The position numbers and the translations under genes were made by a program. The notes beneath the pieces were generated by a model. The model saw only the letters and a program-made list of their open reading frames with translations. It was not told where the DNA came from and did no database searches. Source: an uncultured Planctomycetaceae bacterium (lineage in GTDB: Bacteria > Planctomycetota > Planctomycetia > Pirellulales > Thermoguttaceae). From it: a DNA stretch of 42,261 bases. Location of the stretch: NCBI GenBank assembly GCA_946408825.1, contig CAMJTU010000035.1:1-42261 (forward strand). Reading direction: 5' to 3'. Each line of letters begins with the position of its first letter. Positions within the stretch are counted from its first letter, which is position 1. Shown here piece by piece: positions 35,301 through 42,261 of this stretch.

Positions 35301-35441
35301 CTCGTCAAAGAAAAGCGCCTGAAAACCGCCGATTGTCCATACGACGAGGCACGACGACGCGGCGATCGCCAGAAGCGCGAATGCAAGTCTTTTTTTCTCA
35401 CGCCGCATTCGCGAGAGGACGAGCGTCAAAATGAACTTCAT
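32334..35441 (-). CDS. Large FtsX-type ABC exporter permease (two FtsX units)
   Basis: A 1035-residue permease of the MacB/LolC-E class. A first membrane segment (about 18-40) leads into a large extracytoplasmic domain (about 45-390). The FtsX three-helix block follows at about 395-515, then membrane helices near 540-610, a second extracytoplasmic domain (about 650-890) and the final FtsX block (about 905-1025). This two-unit plan is like LolC/E-type fusions and DUF214 exporters. An unusual low-complexity Gly/Arg/Asn/Lys-rich insert lies at about 74-146. Such permeases move lipoproteins, lipids, peptides or signals by mechanotransmission rather than by classical channel transport. Its start overlaps the ATPase stop by four bases (ATGA), so the two are translationally coupled partners. 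Confidence 0.88.
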   Translation of the reverse strand: MKFILTLVLSRMRREKKRLAFALLAIAASSCLVVWTIGGFQALFFDESAREENYLGEYDLRVAPETFGVANARGGQFAGPTSRSYYEPERPKTEGAAANATNGTRKNDAKAENDAPKERSENRPDGSAPVLGNARGGGGRRGRAAIPSDLIRDLRQDENVAVCDEVAAPRMYVYAPSMERSILEDDDPEATARPDVKRSLDVDDDIFASAPGGVDPELRRKAFAAFRATMGTPMGMGSTFLATTAEAAPFELQDGRWFRATTGDGPVPREAVMTARGAKKFGVKVGDPLILLGFASLIGQTVEYQLEIVGIVDDPDFESFYISRALGEEIAESANLPLTTEALYLKLRGSVDAFRDKWSETFKNATPAVEAVSRDDLAQRRLDAIRQNRSFQIQAASGALLASLAALLIVFTALNTSVDEDRRLIAFYRVSGLTRAQVSLSILIEGLILAIPGWIAGMIAGWSLVLIISGKATGLNLQTAGFSFLCTVVGGILAALFPMFQSARVKPLEALGVHEQKVPRLVAKRRQTRNLVVATVVGLTLARFYVGFVDSSVKSGSLPSPLLTALSVLALAVGVAFLIPLAVRAAEIVLLPPLAFLLRFDPQTLRREFSGNSRRVVAVAIALSVGGGLFVMMQIWGYSMLAPFLPKSGTPDAFVAFLPTGLRSETVEELKALPMVDPDRFLPIAVEQAAFAEGSVPENATKSAFANVVFFGVDVDKAFGGKTPMIGLKFLQGTPEKARLAMRSGRGVVVTDSLSVDYGINAGDALKVVHPREPGKVLEYPVVGVVAFDGWQWLSKTGGVRRNFGRSGGLVFARESVVADDYGLDRRSCFWFDQPGGAPVDYAATEAACDRLALRNLRRDLAEEGGVASSISAARTAYVKLSTRESLVESITRRADSVIWGLSKTPLTTLAIAAIAVVGAVANSVRSRRWQFGIMRALGTTRGAIVRIILAESVMIGLVASSASFAFGALAAKGALKLGQSMFGTRNPAMILPTEGLLLGLSLTLALCVVAALYPAIKTGRTEPLKLLQSGRSPD

Positions 35442-36223
35442 GATTCGTTTCTCCCCGTCGTGCGCGCGATTTCCTGATAATATTCCGCAAGCTTGCCCGC
35501 GTCTTGAAAATCGCTCGTCGCGACGTCGGCGACAATCTTACCGTCGCGCAAGACGACGACGCGCCGCGCCCAAATCGCGACCGCGGGCTCGTGCGTGACG
35601 ACGAGAACCGTTCGATTCTCGTCGCTGTTGACGCGATCGAACATCTCGCAGATTCGCTGACTGCTCGTCCAGTCGAGGTTGCCGGTCGGCTCGTCGGCGA
35701 GTAGGACGGCGGGGTCGGTCGCCATTGCGCGGGCGAGCGCGACGCGCTGCTGTTGACCGCCGCTCAGAGCGTCCGGATACTGCTCGAGCTGATCGCAAAT
35801 ATCCAGTTCTCGCCAGAACGCGCGAAACTTCTCCATCGTCGCGGCGTCGAGTCTGCGCCCGTCGGCGCGGAGAGGAAAGAGAATGTTTTCCTCCGCGGTA
35901 AGGTGAGGAACGAGGTTATAGCTTTGAAAAACGATTCCGATTCGTCGACGTCGGAACTTCGTGAGCGCCGCGTCGCGGAGCGCGAAGATATCGACCCCGT
36001 CGATTTCGACTTTGCCCGACGTCGGTCGCGTCAGTCCTGCGATTAGGTGAAGCGTCGTGCTCTTGCCTGAGCCGGACGCGCCCATGACGGCGACGAACTC
36101 GCCCGGCGCGACGTTCAAATCAAGGCTGTCGAGCGCGTTAAAAGTCCCCGTCCCGCGAGGATACGTCTTGGTCAGCCCCGTCGTCTTGATCGTGAACTGT
36201 TCGGATTGCTTTTCGTCGTTCAT
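35438..36223 (-). CDS. ABC transporter ATP-binding protein (LolD/MacB type)
   Basis: A 261-residue ABC ATPase with all motifs intact: Walker A GASGSGKSTT, Q-loop VFQSYNLVPHLTAEEN, signature LSGGQQQR, Walker B VLLADEPTGNLD and H-loop VTHEP. The TGNLD after Walker B and the Q-loop are characteristic of the LolD/FtsE/MacB subfamily, which pairs with FtsX-type permeases like the gene just downstream. AAGGA lies 6 bases before its ATG, inside the end of the upstream toroid gene. It overlaps its neighbours by four bases on both sides, so three proteins are made in a coupled set. Confidence 0.95.
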   Translation of the reverse strand: MNDEKQSEQFTIKTTGLTKTYPRGTGTFNALDSLDLNVAPGEFVAVMGASGSGKSTTLHLIAGLTRPTSGKVEIDGVDIFALRDAALTKFRRRRIGIVFQSYNLVPHLTAEENILFPLRADGRRLDAATMEKFRAFWRELDICDQLEQYPDALSGGQQQRVALARAMATDPAVLLADEPTGNLDWTSSQRICEMFDRVNSDENRTVLVVTHEPAVAIWARRVVVLRDGKIVADVATSDFQDAGKLAEYYQEIARTTGRNES

Positions 36224-37569
36224 TCTTTTTCCTTCTCACACAGCGTCAGAACGGTTAAGACGTAGCCCGTGACGAGATTCGCGTCCGTTTCATACCACAT
36301 TCTGTCGTCGTTGACCCACGAGCCGTCGACGTTTTGAGCGAGCGCGAGCGTTTCGAGCAGTTCGGCGCGCCAATCGTGCTTGACCCCGTCTCTATCGACG
36401 AACTCGTCTTCTCCCAAAACCTTCAGGCATTTGGAGAACGTGTTGTAGTAGTAATAAAGCCCGCGTTTGCCGAGCCCGGGGTTTTCCGTCGTCGTGTAGT
36501 TGTCGCGGATCCAGCGGGTCGCCGCCTCGACGCGGGGATCGTCCGCCGTGAGTCCGGCGTAGATTAGGCTTTTCAGTCCCGCGTACGTCATGCTTCCGTA
36601 GCTTCTTAACCCGCCGCTCGCCTCCTGCCCCGCGGGGTTTTCGTCGGGCGAAACGAACGTGTAGAAGAATCCTCCGTCGTCGCCGCGCGTCTGGCCCGCG
36701 ACAGGATTGTCTTCCGATTCAAGGTTCTGGCATCGACTCACAAAGACGAGCGCGTCTTGAATCGCCTGGTCGTCCTCTTCGGCGCCGATTTCGCGGAGCG
36801 CTTCGACGAAGAACTGCGTGTTAGAGAGGTCGGGACGCGTCGATTTTTCCGCGCCGTAGCCGACTCCGCCGAAGTTTTCGTCTTCTCGTTTCGAGCCGTT
36901 CGTTTCGTTGAACTGCGCGGCGCGTGCGAACTTTTCCGCGCCTTTCAGAACGTCGTCGTACCGTCCGTCGCCCGCCGCCTTGTTCGCGAGCGAGAAACAC
37001 ACGAGCCCGACGCACGTCTCATAGCAGGAAAGGCGCCCGCCCTCCGAGTATATTCCGCCGTCTTCACGGATCGACGATTCGACGAACTTAAGCGTCTTCG
37101 CGAGCAGCGGATCGTCGAGGCTTACGCCCGCGCGCAGCAGTCCGATCGCGACGACGAGCGTCGGTCCGACGCCGACGCGCGGCGACGCCGAGAAGGAGCC
37201 GTTTGGAAGCTGAACCTTTCGGAGATATTCGACCCCGTCTGCGAGCATGGTGTTTCGGAGTTTTTCAAGATCGGCGCGTTCTTCGTCGGAAAGGCTTTCA
37301 CGTTTTTTGACGACCTGCGCGGCCGACGTCGTGGCCGGTCGTCCTCCCTCCATGCCGCCCATGCCGCCGCGCCGTCGATTGTCGGGACGATCCGCGCCGG
37401 AAAAGGAATTAGCGTCGCCCCTCTGGGGGGATGCGTTTGACGCCGAGACAACCCCCTCTTGGGGTAACGAACCGCTGTTTTTAGGCGGTTGCGCGAATAA
37501 CGTCGAGACGACAAGAGCCGTAGAAACGAACCCTATCAGGGGGATTGTCTTATAAAATCGTCGATTCAT
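36220..37569 (-). CDS. Exported prenyltransferase/squalene-cyclase-fold (alpha/alpha-toroid) protein
   Basis: A 449-residue protein with a signal peptide (MNRRFYKTIPLIGFVSTALVV, cleavage near AQP) and a disordered Gly-rich segment up to about 80. The rest is built of repeats of the terpenoid-cyclase type: VQLPNGSFSASPRVGVGPT, SSIREDGGIYSEGG, GDDGGFFYTF and NVDGSWVNDD, the familiar DGSW/GG turn motifs. No catalytic DxDD or metal-binding prenyltransferase residues are apparent, so it is probably a binding protein rather than an enzyme. Planctomycetes have many such paralogues of unknown role. Its stop overlaps the ABC ATPase start (ATGA). AGGA precedes its own start by 8 bases, 21 bp after the DUF1559 gene. 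Confidence 0.85.
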   Translation of the reverse strand: MNRRFYKTIPLIGFVSTALVVSTLFAQPPKNSGSLPQEGVVSASNASPQRGDANSFSGADRPDNRRRGGMGGMEGGRPATTSAAQVVKKRESLSDEERADLEKLRNTMLADGVEYLRKVQLPNGSFSASPRVGVGPTLVVAIGLLRAGVSLDDPLLAKTLKFVESSIREDGGIYSEGGRLSCYETCVGLVCFSLANKAAGDGRYDDVLKGAEKFARAAQFNETNGSKREDENFGGVGYGAEKSTRPDLSNTQFFVEALREIGAEEDDQAIQDALVFVSRCQNLESEDNPVAGQTRGDDGGFFYTFVSPDENPAGQEASGGLRSYGSMTYAGLKSLIYAGLTADDPRVEAATRWIRDNYTTTENPGLGKRGLYYYYNTFSKCLKVLGEDEFVDRDGVKHDWRAELLETLALAQNVDGSWVNDDRMWYETDANLVTGYVLTVLTLCEKEKE

Positions 37570-37590
37570 TGTTTTTTCCTGGATGATTAT

Positions 37591-38619
37591 TTAGAGAGTT
37601 TGTGTTTCGGCGCCGGAGGTCGTCGCCGCCGCGCGCCATATGGTTAGTTCAATTTGTTCGGAGACGTTTCGCGCCGAACCGTCGCCCATCCCGACGACGA
37701 CCACGCCCGGATGATTGGACGAAGCGCCCTCGAAGATCAACTCCGACCCGCGAAGCCAGATTCCCGGAACTTTAGCGTTCGGGCGCGAGTACGCGGAGTA
37801 GCCCGTCGCGTAATGGCGTCCCGTGATCCACGGCGAGCCGCGATGTGTGAGACTGACGCTTCCCGCCATGCTTGAAAGATCAGGATCGACGTAATTTCCG
37901 ACCGTCCCCTCGCCGAGAACGGACATGCGATCCATATCGCGTTCCCTCGGGTTCGTCGGCGCCGACTCAAACTGCGTGCGCGCTTCGGAAACGACCATCG
38001 TATTGGAGGTTCCGTCCGTCATCGTCGCGTAGCTCGTCTGAACGAATCGGAACGTCCCGTCGTTGTCGAGACGGTCGAGACAATTCTTTTCGCCGACGCC
38101 CGTCCCCGTGCAGAACATATAATTCACGTTGTTGGCGTAGAGGCCGTCGTTGCGCGGTTGGAGCGCGGTCCTCGGCTGGTCTTCGCTCGGGCACCAAAGA
38201 GTCGGGCAGGGGAACGAACATTTTTCATGAAGAACGGAGTTAATCGACGTTTTAGACCAATAGACGCGGTATTTGTCGTAATCGCCGAAGTCGATTCCTT
38301 GCATGAAGGCCCCTTGCTCGATATAGGGCAGTATTCTCGCGTGAATCGAGAAGCCCGTATTGAGAACGGCGCCCGACTCGAAACTTCGCCCCCAACTTGT
38401 GAACTGGGGCAACCCGTTTTGAACGTCGGCGTAATTTTGAAGCGCCAACCCCCACTGTTTGACGTTGTTGAGACATTGCATTCGTCGCGCCGCTTCCCGA
38501 GCCGCCTGAACGGCGGGGAGCAACAATCCTATCAGGATTCCAATAATCGCGATCACGACGAGAAGTTCTACGAGGGTGAAACCGCTGTCTTTGTTTCTTT
38601 TTATGTTTTTGGATTTCAT
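37591..38619 (-). CDS. DUF1559 pseudopilin-like protein
   Basis: A 342-residue protein with a type IV prepilin/pseudopilin N-terminus, [19 protein letters not shown], preceded by a Lys/Arg-rich leader for prepilin peptidase cleavage after Gly13. The [17 protein letters not shown] segment that follows and the C-terminal [19 protein letters not shown] with the IWRAA end are diagnostic of DUF1559. That family is hugely expanded in planctomycetes and has no established function. The protein is expected to be held in or assembled at the inner membrane. The toroid gene follows after 21 bp, so it is probably the first or second gene of the ABC-exporter operon. Confidence 0.95.
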   Translation of the reverse strand: MKSKNIKRNKDSGFTLVELLVVIAIIGILIGLLLPAVQAAREAARRMQCLNNVKQWGLALQNYADVQNGLPQFTSWGRSFESGAVLNTGFSIHARILPYIEQGAFMQGIDFGDYDKYRVYWSKTSINSVLHEKCSFPCPTLWCPSEDQPRTALQPRNDGLYANNVNYMFCTGTGVGEKNCLDRLDNDGTFRFVQTSYATMTDGTSNTMVVSEARTQFESAPTNPRERDMDRMSVLGEGTVGNYVDPDLSSMAGSVSLTHRGSPWITGRHYATGYSAYSRPNAKVPGIWLRGSELIFEGASSNHPGVVVVGMGDGSARNVSEQIELTIWRAAATTSGAETQTL

Positions 38620-38737
38620 AATCGCCTGTTAATTGAGAAGTTAACCGCGACGAAGCGGCTTTGTCTTAGGCGCGGTTCGAGTTTCGACAAAAGCTCGGCG
38701 CGCGGAGGGCGCCGAGCGATAGAAAGGCGCGAGCCGA

Positions 38738-39697
38738 TCAAATCAGCAGGCGAATTGTCGAAAGAAAGCGGGTCGAGTCCAAGCGTCGCAGGGACTCGGA
38801 CGTTCGGAAAAGGGCGCGTTTTTCGCGACGCGAACGCAACGTAGAAATCAACGCGCCGATAAGAATCAAGAGCGCGACGAACGCGAAATTCGAGAGCGAC
38901 GCGCAGCCGCCGGGAACGAGCCCGATCGTTATTAGGATGAAAAGTCGCGCCGTCGCGGCGCATAGTTTTGCGACGAGAATCGCGTCCGCGTCGGGCGCGA
39001 AGTCGTCAAGGGTCGCGAACGCGGCGCTAGAAATCGGATCGCCCACGGCGTCGGACGAAACCCAGAGAAAAGCGTCGTCTATGGGGGGTTCGTCCTCGTC
39101 TACGCTGTTCGCGCCGAGTTCGCGTAAAAAAAGGAGCGCGTCGTCGATCGCGTCGTCGGGGGCGCCCCCGGCAAGTTCGGCGATCGCGTCGGCGGCGTCG
39201 CGCGACGCGTCGGCGACGCGTCGGCGTTCAGAGAGGAGCGTCGTTCGCTCGACGTCGCTAAAAAGCGCGGCGTCGCCCGGGTCGCGCAAGAAAGGCGCGG
39301 CGCGTTCCGGCGCGACGTTCCATCGCGCCAATCCGACGACGACGTCCCGATTGCGAGTTTCTTCAGAGCGTTCATTAGGGGCTGCGGGCCATTCTTCCGC
39401 TCTCGCGACGAGAAACGCGTCGCGATCGCGTTTGACGTCGGTTGATCGGAGGTCGGCGCCGGCCGTCGGCGCGTCGGTAGAGAAAACGGCGTTAAGAGAG
39501 TCGATCGCGCGCGGATCGGTAGAGAGACGGCGCGACATTCTTGCGGCTGCGGATCGCGTCAAGCGCGTTTGAAGCGCGAACGCGTCGAGAAAAGCCGCCG
39601 CGACGAGAAAAATAAACGCAAACGACGCGAGACAGAGCGCGGCGCGCCGCGCGCGTCGGAGTCGGACGCTCCTTTTCGTGTCGATTCGCTTTTTCAT
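38738..39697 (-). CDS. Orphan membrane protein of unknown function
   Basis: Encodes 319 residues from the ATG at 39697; an upstream ATG at 39826 would run through the nif3 promoter and is rejected. One membrane segment at about 20-42 is followed by a long charged Ala/Asp/Arg-rich soluble domain (about 45-235). Two more hydrophobic segments lie at about 240-258 and 265-285, and the tail is basic. The soluble part, rich in helices, shows no recognised motif. The gene ends 118 bp before the DUF1559 gene on the same strand, so it may head that operon. It is divergent from nif3. Confidence 0.6.
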   Translation of the reverse strand: MKKRIDTKRSVRLRRARRAALCLASFAFIFLVAAAFLDAFALQTRLTRSAAARMSRRLSTDPRAIDSLNAVFSTDAPTAGADLRSTDVKRDRDAFLVARAEEWPAAPNERSEETRNRDVVVGLARWNVAPERAAPFLRDPGDAALFSDVERTTLLSERRRVADASRDAADAIAELAGGAPDDAIDDALLFLRELGANSVDEDEPPIDDAFLWVSSDAVGDPISSAAFATLDDFAPDADAILVAKLCAATARLFILITIGLVPGGCASLSNFAFVALLILIGALISTLRSRREKRALFRTSESLRRLDSTRFLSTIRLLI

Positions 39698-39776
39698 GGT
39701 TTTGCCCGCCCTAGCCCAAAGACGCGGATGGAAACGGGGACTTCGCGTTCTTTTTTTGAATTGAGAACGCGACTCG

Positions 39777-39805
39777 TTGCCGCCCCCGCTCGACCTTATT
39801 ATAAT
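39777..39805 (+). promoter_or_regulatory. Promoter for the Nif3-like gene
   Basis: TTGCCG (39777-39782), a 17-base spacer and TATAAT (39800-39805), 70 bases before the ATG at 39875. Confidence 0.55.
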
Positions 39806-39874
39806 CTCAAGCGGCGTCGCCGTCAAGCAAATCCGCGCGTCCGACGAACTCGTTCAGCAATGGGAGAACCGACA

Positions 39875-40732
39875 ATGAAGCTTCAAACGTTAATCGATTT
39901 CATGGAGACGATCTGTCCTCTGGAACTTGCCGAGGACTGGGATAACGTCGGGCTGCTTCTCGGCTCGCGGACGGACGAGATCGACAAGGTCTTAACGTGT
40001 CTGACCATTGACGGCGCCGTCGTGGACGAGGCGGTCGCGGAAGGCTTCGATTGCGTCGTCTCGCACCATCCGTTCCCGTTTCATTCGGCGAAAAGGTGGA
40101 CGACGGACACGCCGGAAGGGACGCTGCTGCTGCGTCTTGTAGGCGCGGGGATCGCGGTCTACAGTCCCCATACGGCGCACGATTCGGCGTTCTTCGGAAT
40201 CAATCGCCAGCTTGCGGAGGGACTGGGGTTGATCGACGTCCGGTCGCTCTACGACGGGACGCTCGAGGCGACGCGCGCGATGCTTGCGGGGCTCGACGCG
40301 TCGGAGACGCAGAGGCTGGAGTCCGAGCTTGAACGCGGCGTTTTGCTCGGGACGGGGCGAATCGGGCGTTTCCCGCGCCCTAAAACGCTGGCGGACTTCG
40401 CGGAGCAGGTCAAGGAGACGCTTCAGATCGAACGTCTTCAGGTCGTCGGGGCGGACGAGCGCGTCGTGACGACGGTCGCGATCGGGTGCGGCGCGGCGGA
40501 CGAATTCATCGCGGAGGCGTCGCGTCAGGGCGCGGACGCGATTCTTATGGGCGAGGCGCGTTTCCACGCGTGCGAAGAAGCGCGGGCGCGGGGAATCGGC
40601 GTCGTTCTCGCGGGGCATTACGCGACGGAACGTTTCTCCGCCTACGTTATGGCGGAGCGGATCGCGCGTAAGTTTCCCGAACTTACCGTCGAAGCGAGTA
40701 AAAGGGAGAGCGACCCGATCCGCATTGTTTGA
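39875..40732 (+). CDS. Nif3-like dinuclear metal centre hexameric protein
   Basis: Encodes 285 residues from the ATG at 39875, with GGGAGA 7 bases upstream; an ATG at 39860 is an alternative. The N-terminal LAEDWDNVGLLLGS, SHHPFPF (His64, His65), YSPHTAHDSAFFGIN and C-terminal GHYATERFS are the conserved segments of the NIF3/YbgI family, giving the His/Asp/Glu ligands of a two-metal site inside a hexameric ring. The E. coli and Bacillus members have been called GTP cyclohydrolase 1 type 2 homologues, but their real function is unsettled. A hairpin follows the stop and separates it from gap. Confidence 0.92.
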   Translation: MKLQTLIDFMETICPLELAEDWDNVGLLLGSRTDEIDKVLTCLTIDGAVVDEAVAEGFDCVVSHHPFPFHSAKRWTTDTPEGTLLLRLVGAGIAVYSPHTAHDSAFFGINRQLAEGLGLIDVRSLYDGTLEATRAMLAGLDASETQRLESELERGVLLGTGRIGRFPRPKTLADFAEQVKETLQIERLQVVGADERVVTTVAIGCGAADEFIAEASRQGADAILMGEARFHACEEARARGIGVVLAGHYATERFSAYVMAERIARKFPELTVEASKRESDPIRIV

Positions 40733-40747
40733 CGGACTTGACGCTTC

Positions 40748-40768
40748 AACTCCGTAAATTGCGGAGTT
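40748..40768. terminator. Hairpin after the Nif3-like gene
   Basis: AACTCCG and CGGAGTT form a perfect 7-bp stem with a 7-base loop, 16 bases after the stop codon. It is followed by TTAAATAAAAT rather than a pure T run, so strength is uncertain. Confidence 0.5.
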
Positions 40769-40839
40769 TAAATAAAATAGCCTTGGCTATGGCCCGGGAA
40801 AAAAGTTGTTTTTATCGTTAAAGAAGGAACTTGGGGGGC

Positions 40840-40867
40840 TTGTAGGAACCTCTTGGTTTCTTATAAT
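40840..40867 (+). promoter_or_regulatory. Promoter for gap
   Basis: TTGTAG (40840-40845), a 16-base spacer and a perfect TATAAT (40862-40867). The leader to the GTG at 41023 is about 150 bases. Confidence 0.55.
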
Positions 40868-41022
40868 GATTTGGAAAAGTCAAGAGCGTTTGCGCGGCGT
40901 TTCGCCGGTTCCCGATTCAACGCTGTTTCGGGCTGTCAGAAAAGCGGCGCGCGCCCGTCTCATGGCGCGATCATTGGTCGCGTTTCCCTATAAGGTTAGC
41001 TATAACCAGAGGAGTTTACACA

Positions 41023-42048
41023 GTGGCTACTGTCAATGTTGGTATTAATGGTTTCGGACGCATCGGCCGCATCGTCTTCCGTCAGATGGCCAAGTTCCCT
41101 GAAAAGTACAACGTCGTCGGCATCAACGATCTGACCGACACGGAAACCCTCAGGGTTCTGCTCAAGTACGACTCCTCTCAGGGTCGTTTCGACGGCGAAG
41201 TCAGCTGCGACGAGAACAACCTGATCGTCAACGGCAAGAAGATCCCGGTCACCAAGGAAATGAAGCCGTCCCTGATTCCGTGGGCGAAGCTCGGCGCCGA
41301 CGTCGTTCTCGAGAGCACCGGTTTCTTCACCGGCGCTGCGGAAGGCGACAAGGAAGGTTATGACAGCCACATCAAGGCTGGCGCGAAGAAGGTCGTGATT
41401 TCCGCGCCCGTCAAGAGCGGCCCGGCGAAGACGATCGTTCTCGGCGTCAATACGGAAGCGCTCACCGCCGACGACAAGTTCGTCTCCAACGCGTCCTGCA
41501 CGACGAACTGCCTCGCGCCCGTCGCCAAGGTCCTCAGCGACAACTTCGGCATCGTCAAGGGTCTCATGACCACGGTTCACTCCTACACGAACGACCAGGT
41601 CACGCTCGACAAGCCCTATAAGAACATCTATCGCGGTCGCGCCGCCGCCGTCAATATCATCCCGACCACGACCGGCGCCGCGAAGGCCGTCGGACTCGTC
41701 ATTCCTGAGGTCCAGGGCAAGCTCACCGGCATCTCGCTCCGCGTCCCGACCCCGACCGGTTCGATCGTCGACCTCGTCGCCGTCCTCGGAAGAGACGTCA
41801 CGAAAGAAGAAGTCAACGCCGCCGTTAAGGCCGCGTCTGAGACCGAAAACTTCAAGGGCATTCTCGATTACTGCGAAGATCCGCTCGTCCTCGCCGACGT
41901 CGTCGGACAGTCCTTCAGCTCCATCTTCGTCCCCGAATGGACCATGGTCATCGGCGGCAACCTCGTCAAGATTCTGTCTTGGTACGACAACGAAATGGGC
42001 TACAGCACCCGCGCCGCCGACCTCATCTATCGCATGGGCAACCTTTGA
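41023..42048 (+). CDS. gap: Glyceraldehyde-3-phosphate dehydrogenase, type I
   Basis: A 341-residue GAPDH. It opens with VNVGINGFGRIGR, the NAD-binding Rossmann motif. The catalytic Cys is at about 159 in SNASCTTNCLAP, the partner His in TTVHSYTNDQ, and the end is SWYDNEMGYSTR. It converts glyceraldehyde 3-phosphate to 1,3-bisphosphoglycerate with NAD+ in glycolysis. The start is a GTG at 41023 with AGAGGAG 7 bases upstream, which decides it. Codon use is markedly biased towards C-ending codons, as in a highly expressed gene. The last 57 bp of the coding region are the beginning of a tandem duplication that continues past the stop. Confidence 0.98.
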   Translation: MATVNVGINGFGRIGRIVFRQMAKFPEKYNVVGINDLTDTETLRVLLKYDSSQGRFDGEVSCDENNLIVNGKKIPVTKEMKPSLIPWAKLGADVVLESTGFFTGAAEGDKEGYDSHIKAGAKKVVISAPVKSGPAKTIVLGVNTEALTADDKFVSNASCTTNCLAPVAKVLSDNFGIVKGLMTTVHSYTNDQVTLDKPYKNIYRGRAAAVNIIPTTTGAAKAVGLVIPEVQGKLTGISLRVPTPTGSIVDLVAVLGRDVTKEEVNAAVKAASETENFKGILDYCEDPLVLADVVGQSFSSIFVPEWTMVIGGNLVKILSWYDNEMGYSTRAADLIYRMGNL

Positions 42049-42083
42049 TCGCCTTTGATAGCGGCAAGCTAACGTGATAAAAT

Positions 42084-42113
42084 GAAGGCGCGAGGCTTAG
42101 GCTTCGCGCCTTC
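42084..42113 (+). terminator. Hairpin terminator after gap
   Basis: GAAGGCGCGA and TCGCGCCTTC form a perfect 10-bp stem with a 10-base loop, followed by TTCGTT. An exact copy lies at 42213-42242 in the duplicated unit. Confidence 0.7.
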
Positions 42114-42212
42114 TTCGTTACGAAATGGGTTTAGCGCCCGCGCCGCCGACCTCATCTATCGCATGGGCAACCTCTGATCGCCTTTGATAGCGGCAAGCTA
42201 ACGTGTTAAAAT

Positions 42213-42242
42213 GAAGGCGCGAGGCTTAGGCTTCGCGCCTTC
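42213..42242 (+). terminator. Second copy of the gap terminator hairpin
   Basis: Identical stem and loop to 42084-42113, offset by 129 bp as part of the tandem duplication. Two hairpins in series could tighten termination after a strongly expressed gene. Confidence 0.6.
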
Positions 42243-42261
42243 TTCGTTACGAAATGGGTTT

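Larger units (their letters stand above)
41992..42261 (+). repeat. 129/130-bp tandem duplication of the gap 3' end and terminator
   Basis: The unit starting at GAAATGGGC (41992) recurs at 42122 and begins a third time at 42251, where the window ends. It covers the last codons of gap, the stop codon, the spacer and the terminator hairpin. The second copy has a one-base deletion and several substitutions near its start (TACAGCACC against TTAGCGCC), a synonymous CTT to CTC change before the stop, and GATAA to GTTAA. The second copy has no start codon or upstream gene of its own. Confidence 0.9.

Noticed and set aside
39569..39874. An N-terminal extension of the Nif3-like protein by about 100 residues
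   Set aside because: The extension is Arg-rich, overlaps the divergent gene and runs through a good promoter. Family alignment begins at MKLQTLIDFM (39875).
40777..40790. Palindrome ATAGCCTTGGCTAT
   Set aside because: A perfect 14-bp palindrome, but with almost no loop and no nearby partner sites; it is too short to call an operator or recombination site.
1..42261. Search for tRNA or rRNA genes, CRISPR arrays, transposases, phage genes and toxin-antitoxin or defence systems
   Set aside because: None was recognised by reading both strands; the only tandem repeats are the Pro-Ala coding repeat and the gap 3' duplication. A tRNAscan or CRISPR-finder run would settle it.

Overview
The window looks like chromosomal DNA of a Planctomycetota bacterium, probably of the Pirellulales/Thermoguttaceae kind. 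The taxon is inferred from several things: a DUF1559 pseudopilin-like protein, a DUF3467 protein, a secreted protein with an N-terminal 'LEPLEDRELLS' signature, a prenyltransferase/squalene-cyclase-fold protein beside an ABC exporter, and a Gram-negative-type Kdo transferase. Most genes are GC-rich and full of GTC/GAC/GCG codons. The block from about 2.3 to 6.65 kb is visibly AT-richer. No tRNA, rRNA, CRISPR array, transposase or phage gene was found.

Layout. 1-2216 (-): a secretin-like exported protein cut by the left edge. 2.8-6.65 kb (+): an AT-rich island with a matrixin-type secreted metalloprotease and a lipoprotein. 6.7-10.1 kb: a GT4 glycosyltransferase facing a Kdo transferase (waaA) plus MBL-fold hydrolase pair. 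10.4-13.2 kb: a DUF3467 protein, an ArfB-like release factor and an Nramp-fold transporter whose metal-site motifs are replaced. 13.5-16.4 kb (+): a membrane protein, a membrane-anchored PP2C phosphatase and hisF. 16.6-26.1 kb (+): pilT, a membrane-anchored GspE/PilB homologue with degenerate ATPase motifs, two membrane proteins, a DinG-type helicase, miaB and hemD. 26.2-27.4 kb (-): rhaA. 27.6-32.1 kb: a tiny Tat-type lipoprotein, then an AI-2E-family transporter and NfeD (-) divergent from flotillin (+). 32.3-39.7 kb (-): a tight operon-like run of an orphan membrane protein, DUF1559 protein, alpha/alpha-toroid protein, ABC ATPase and large FtsX-type permease. 39.9-42.3 kb (+): a Nif3-family protein and gap (GAPDH), ending in a tandem duplication of the gap 3' end with its terminator.

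How the genes fit together. Housekeeping functions (hisF, miaB, hemD, gap, waaA, rhaA, arfB) are interleaved with envelope modules. The least explained modules are (i) PilT next to a predicted membrane-bound pseudo-ATPase and a CvpA-like protein, (ii) the translationally coupled DUF1559/toroid/ABC-exporter operon, and (iii) the metal-site-substituted Nramp protein. Several good sigma70-like promoters and hairpin terminators mark transcription units. All functional calls come from reading the sequence; no database search was run.
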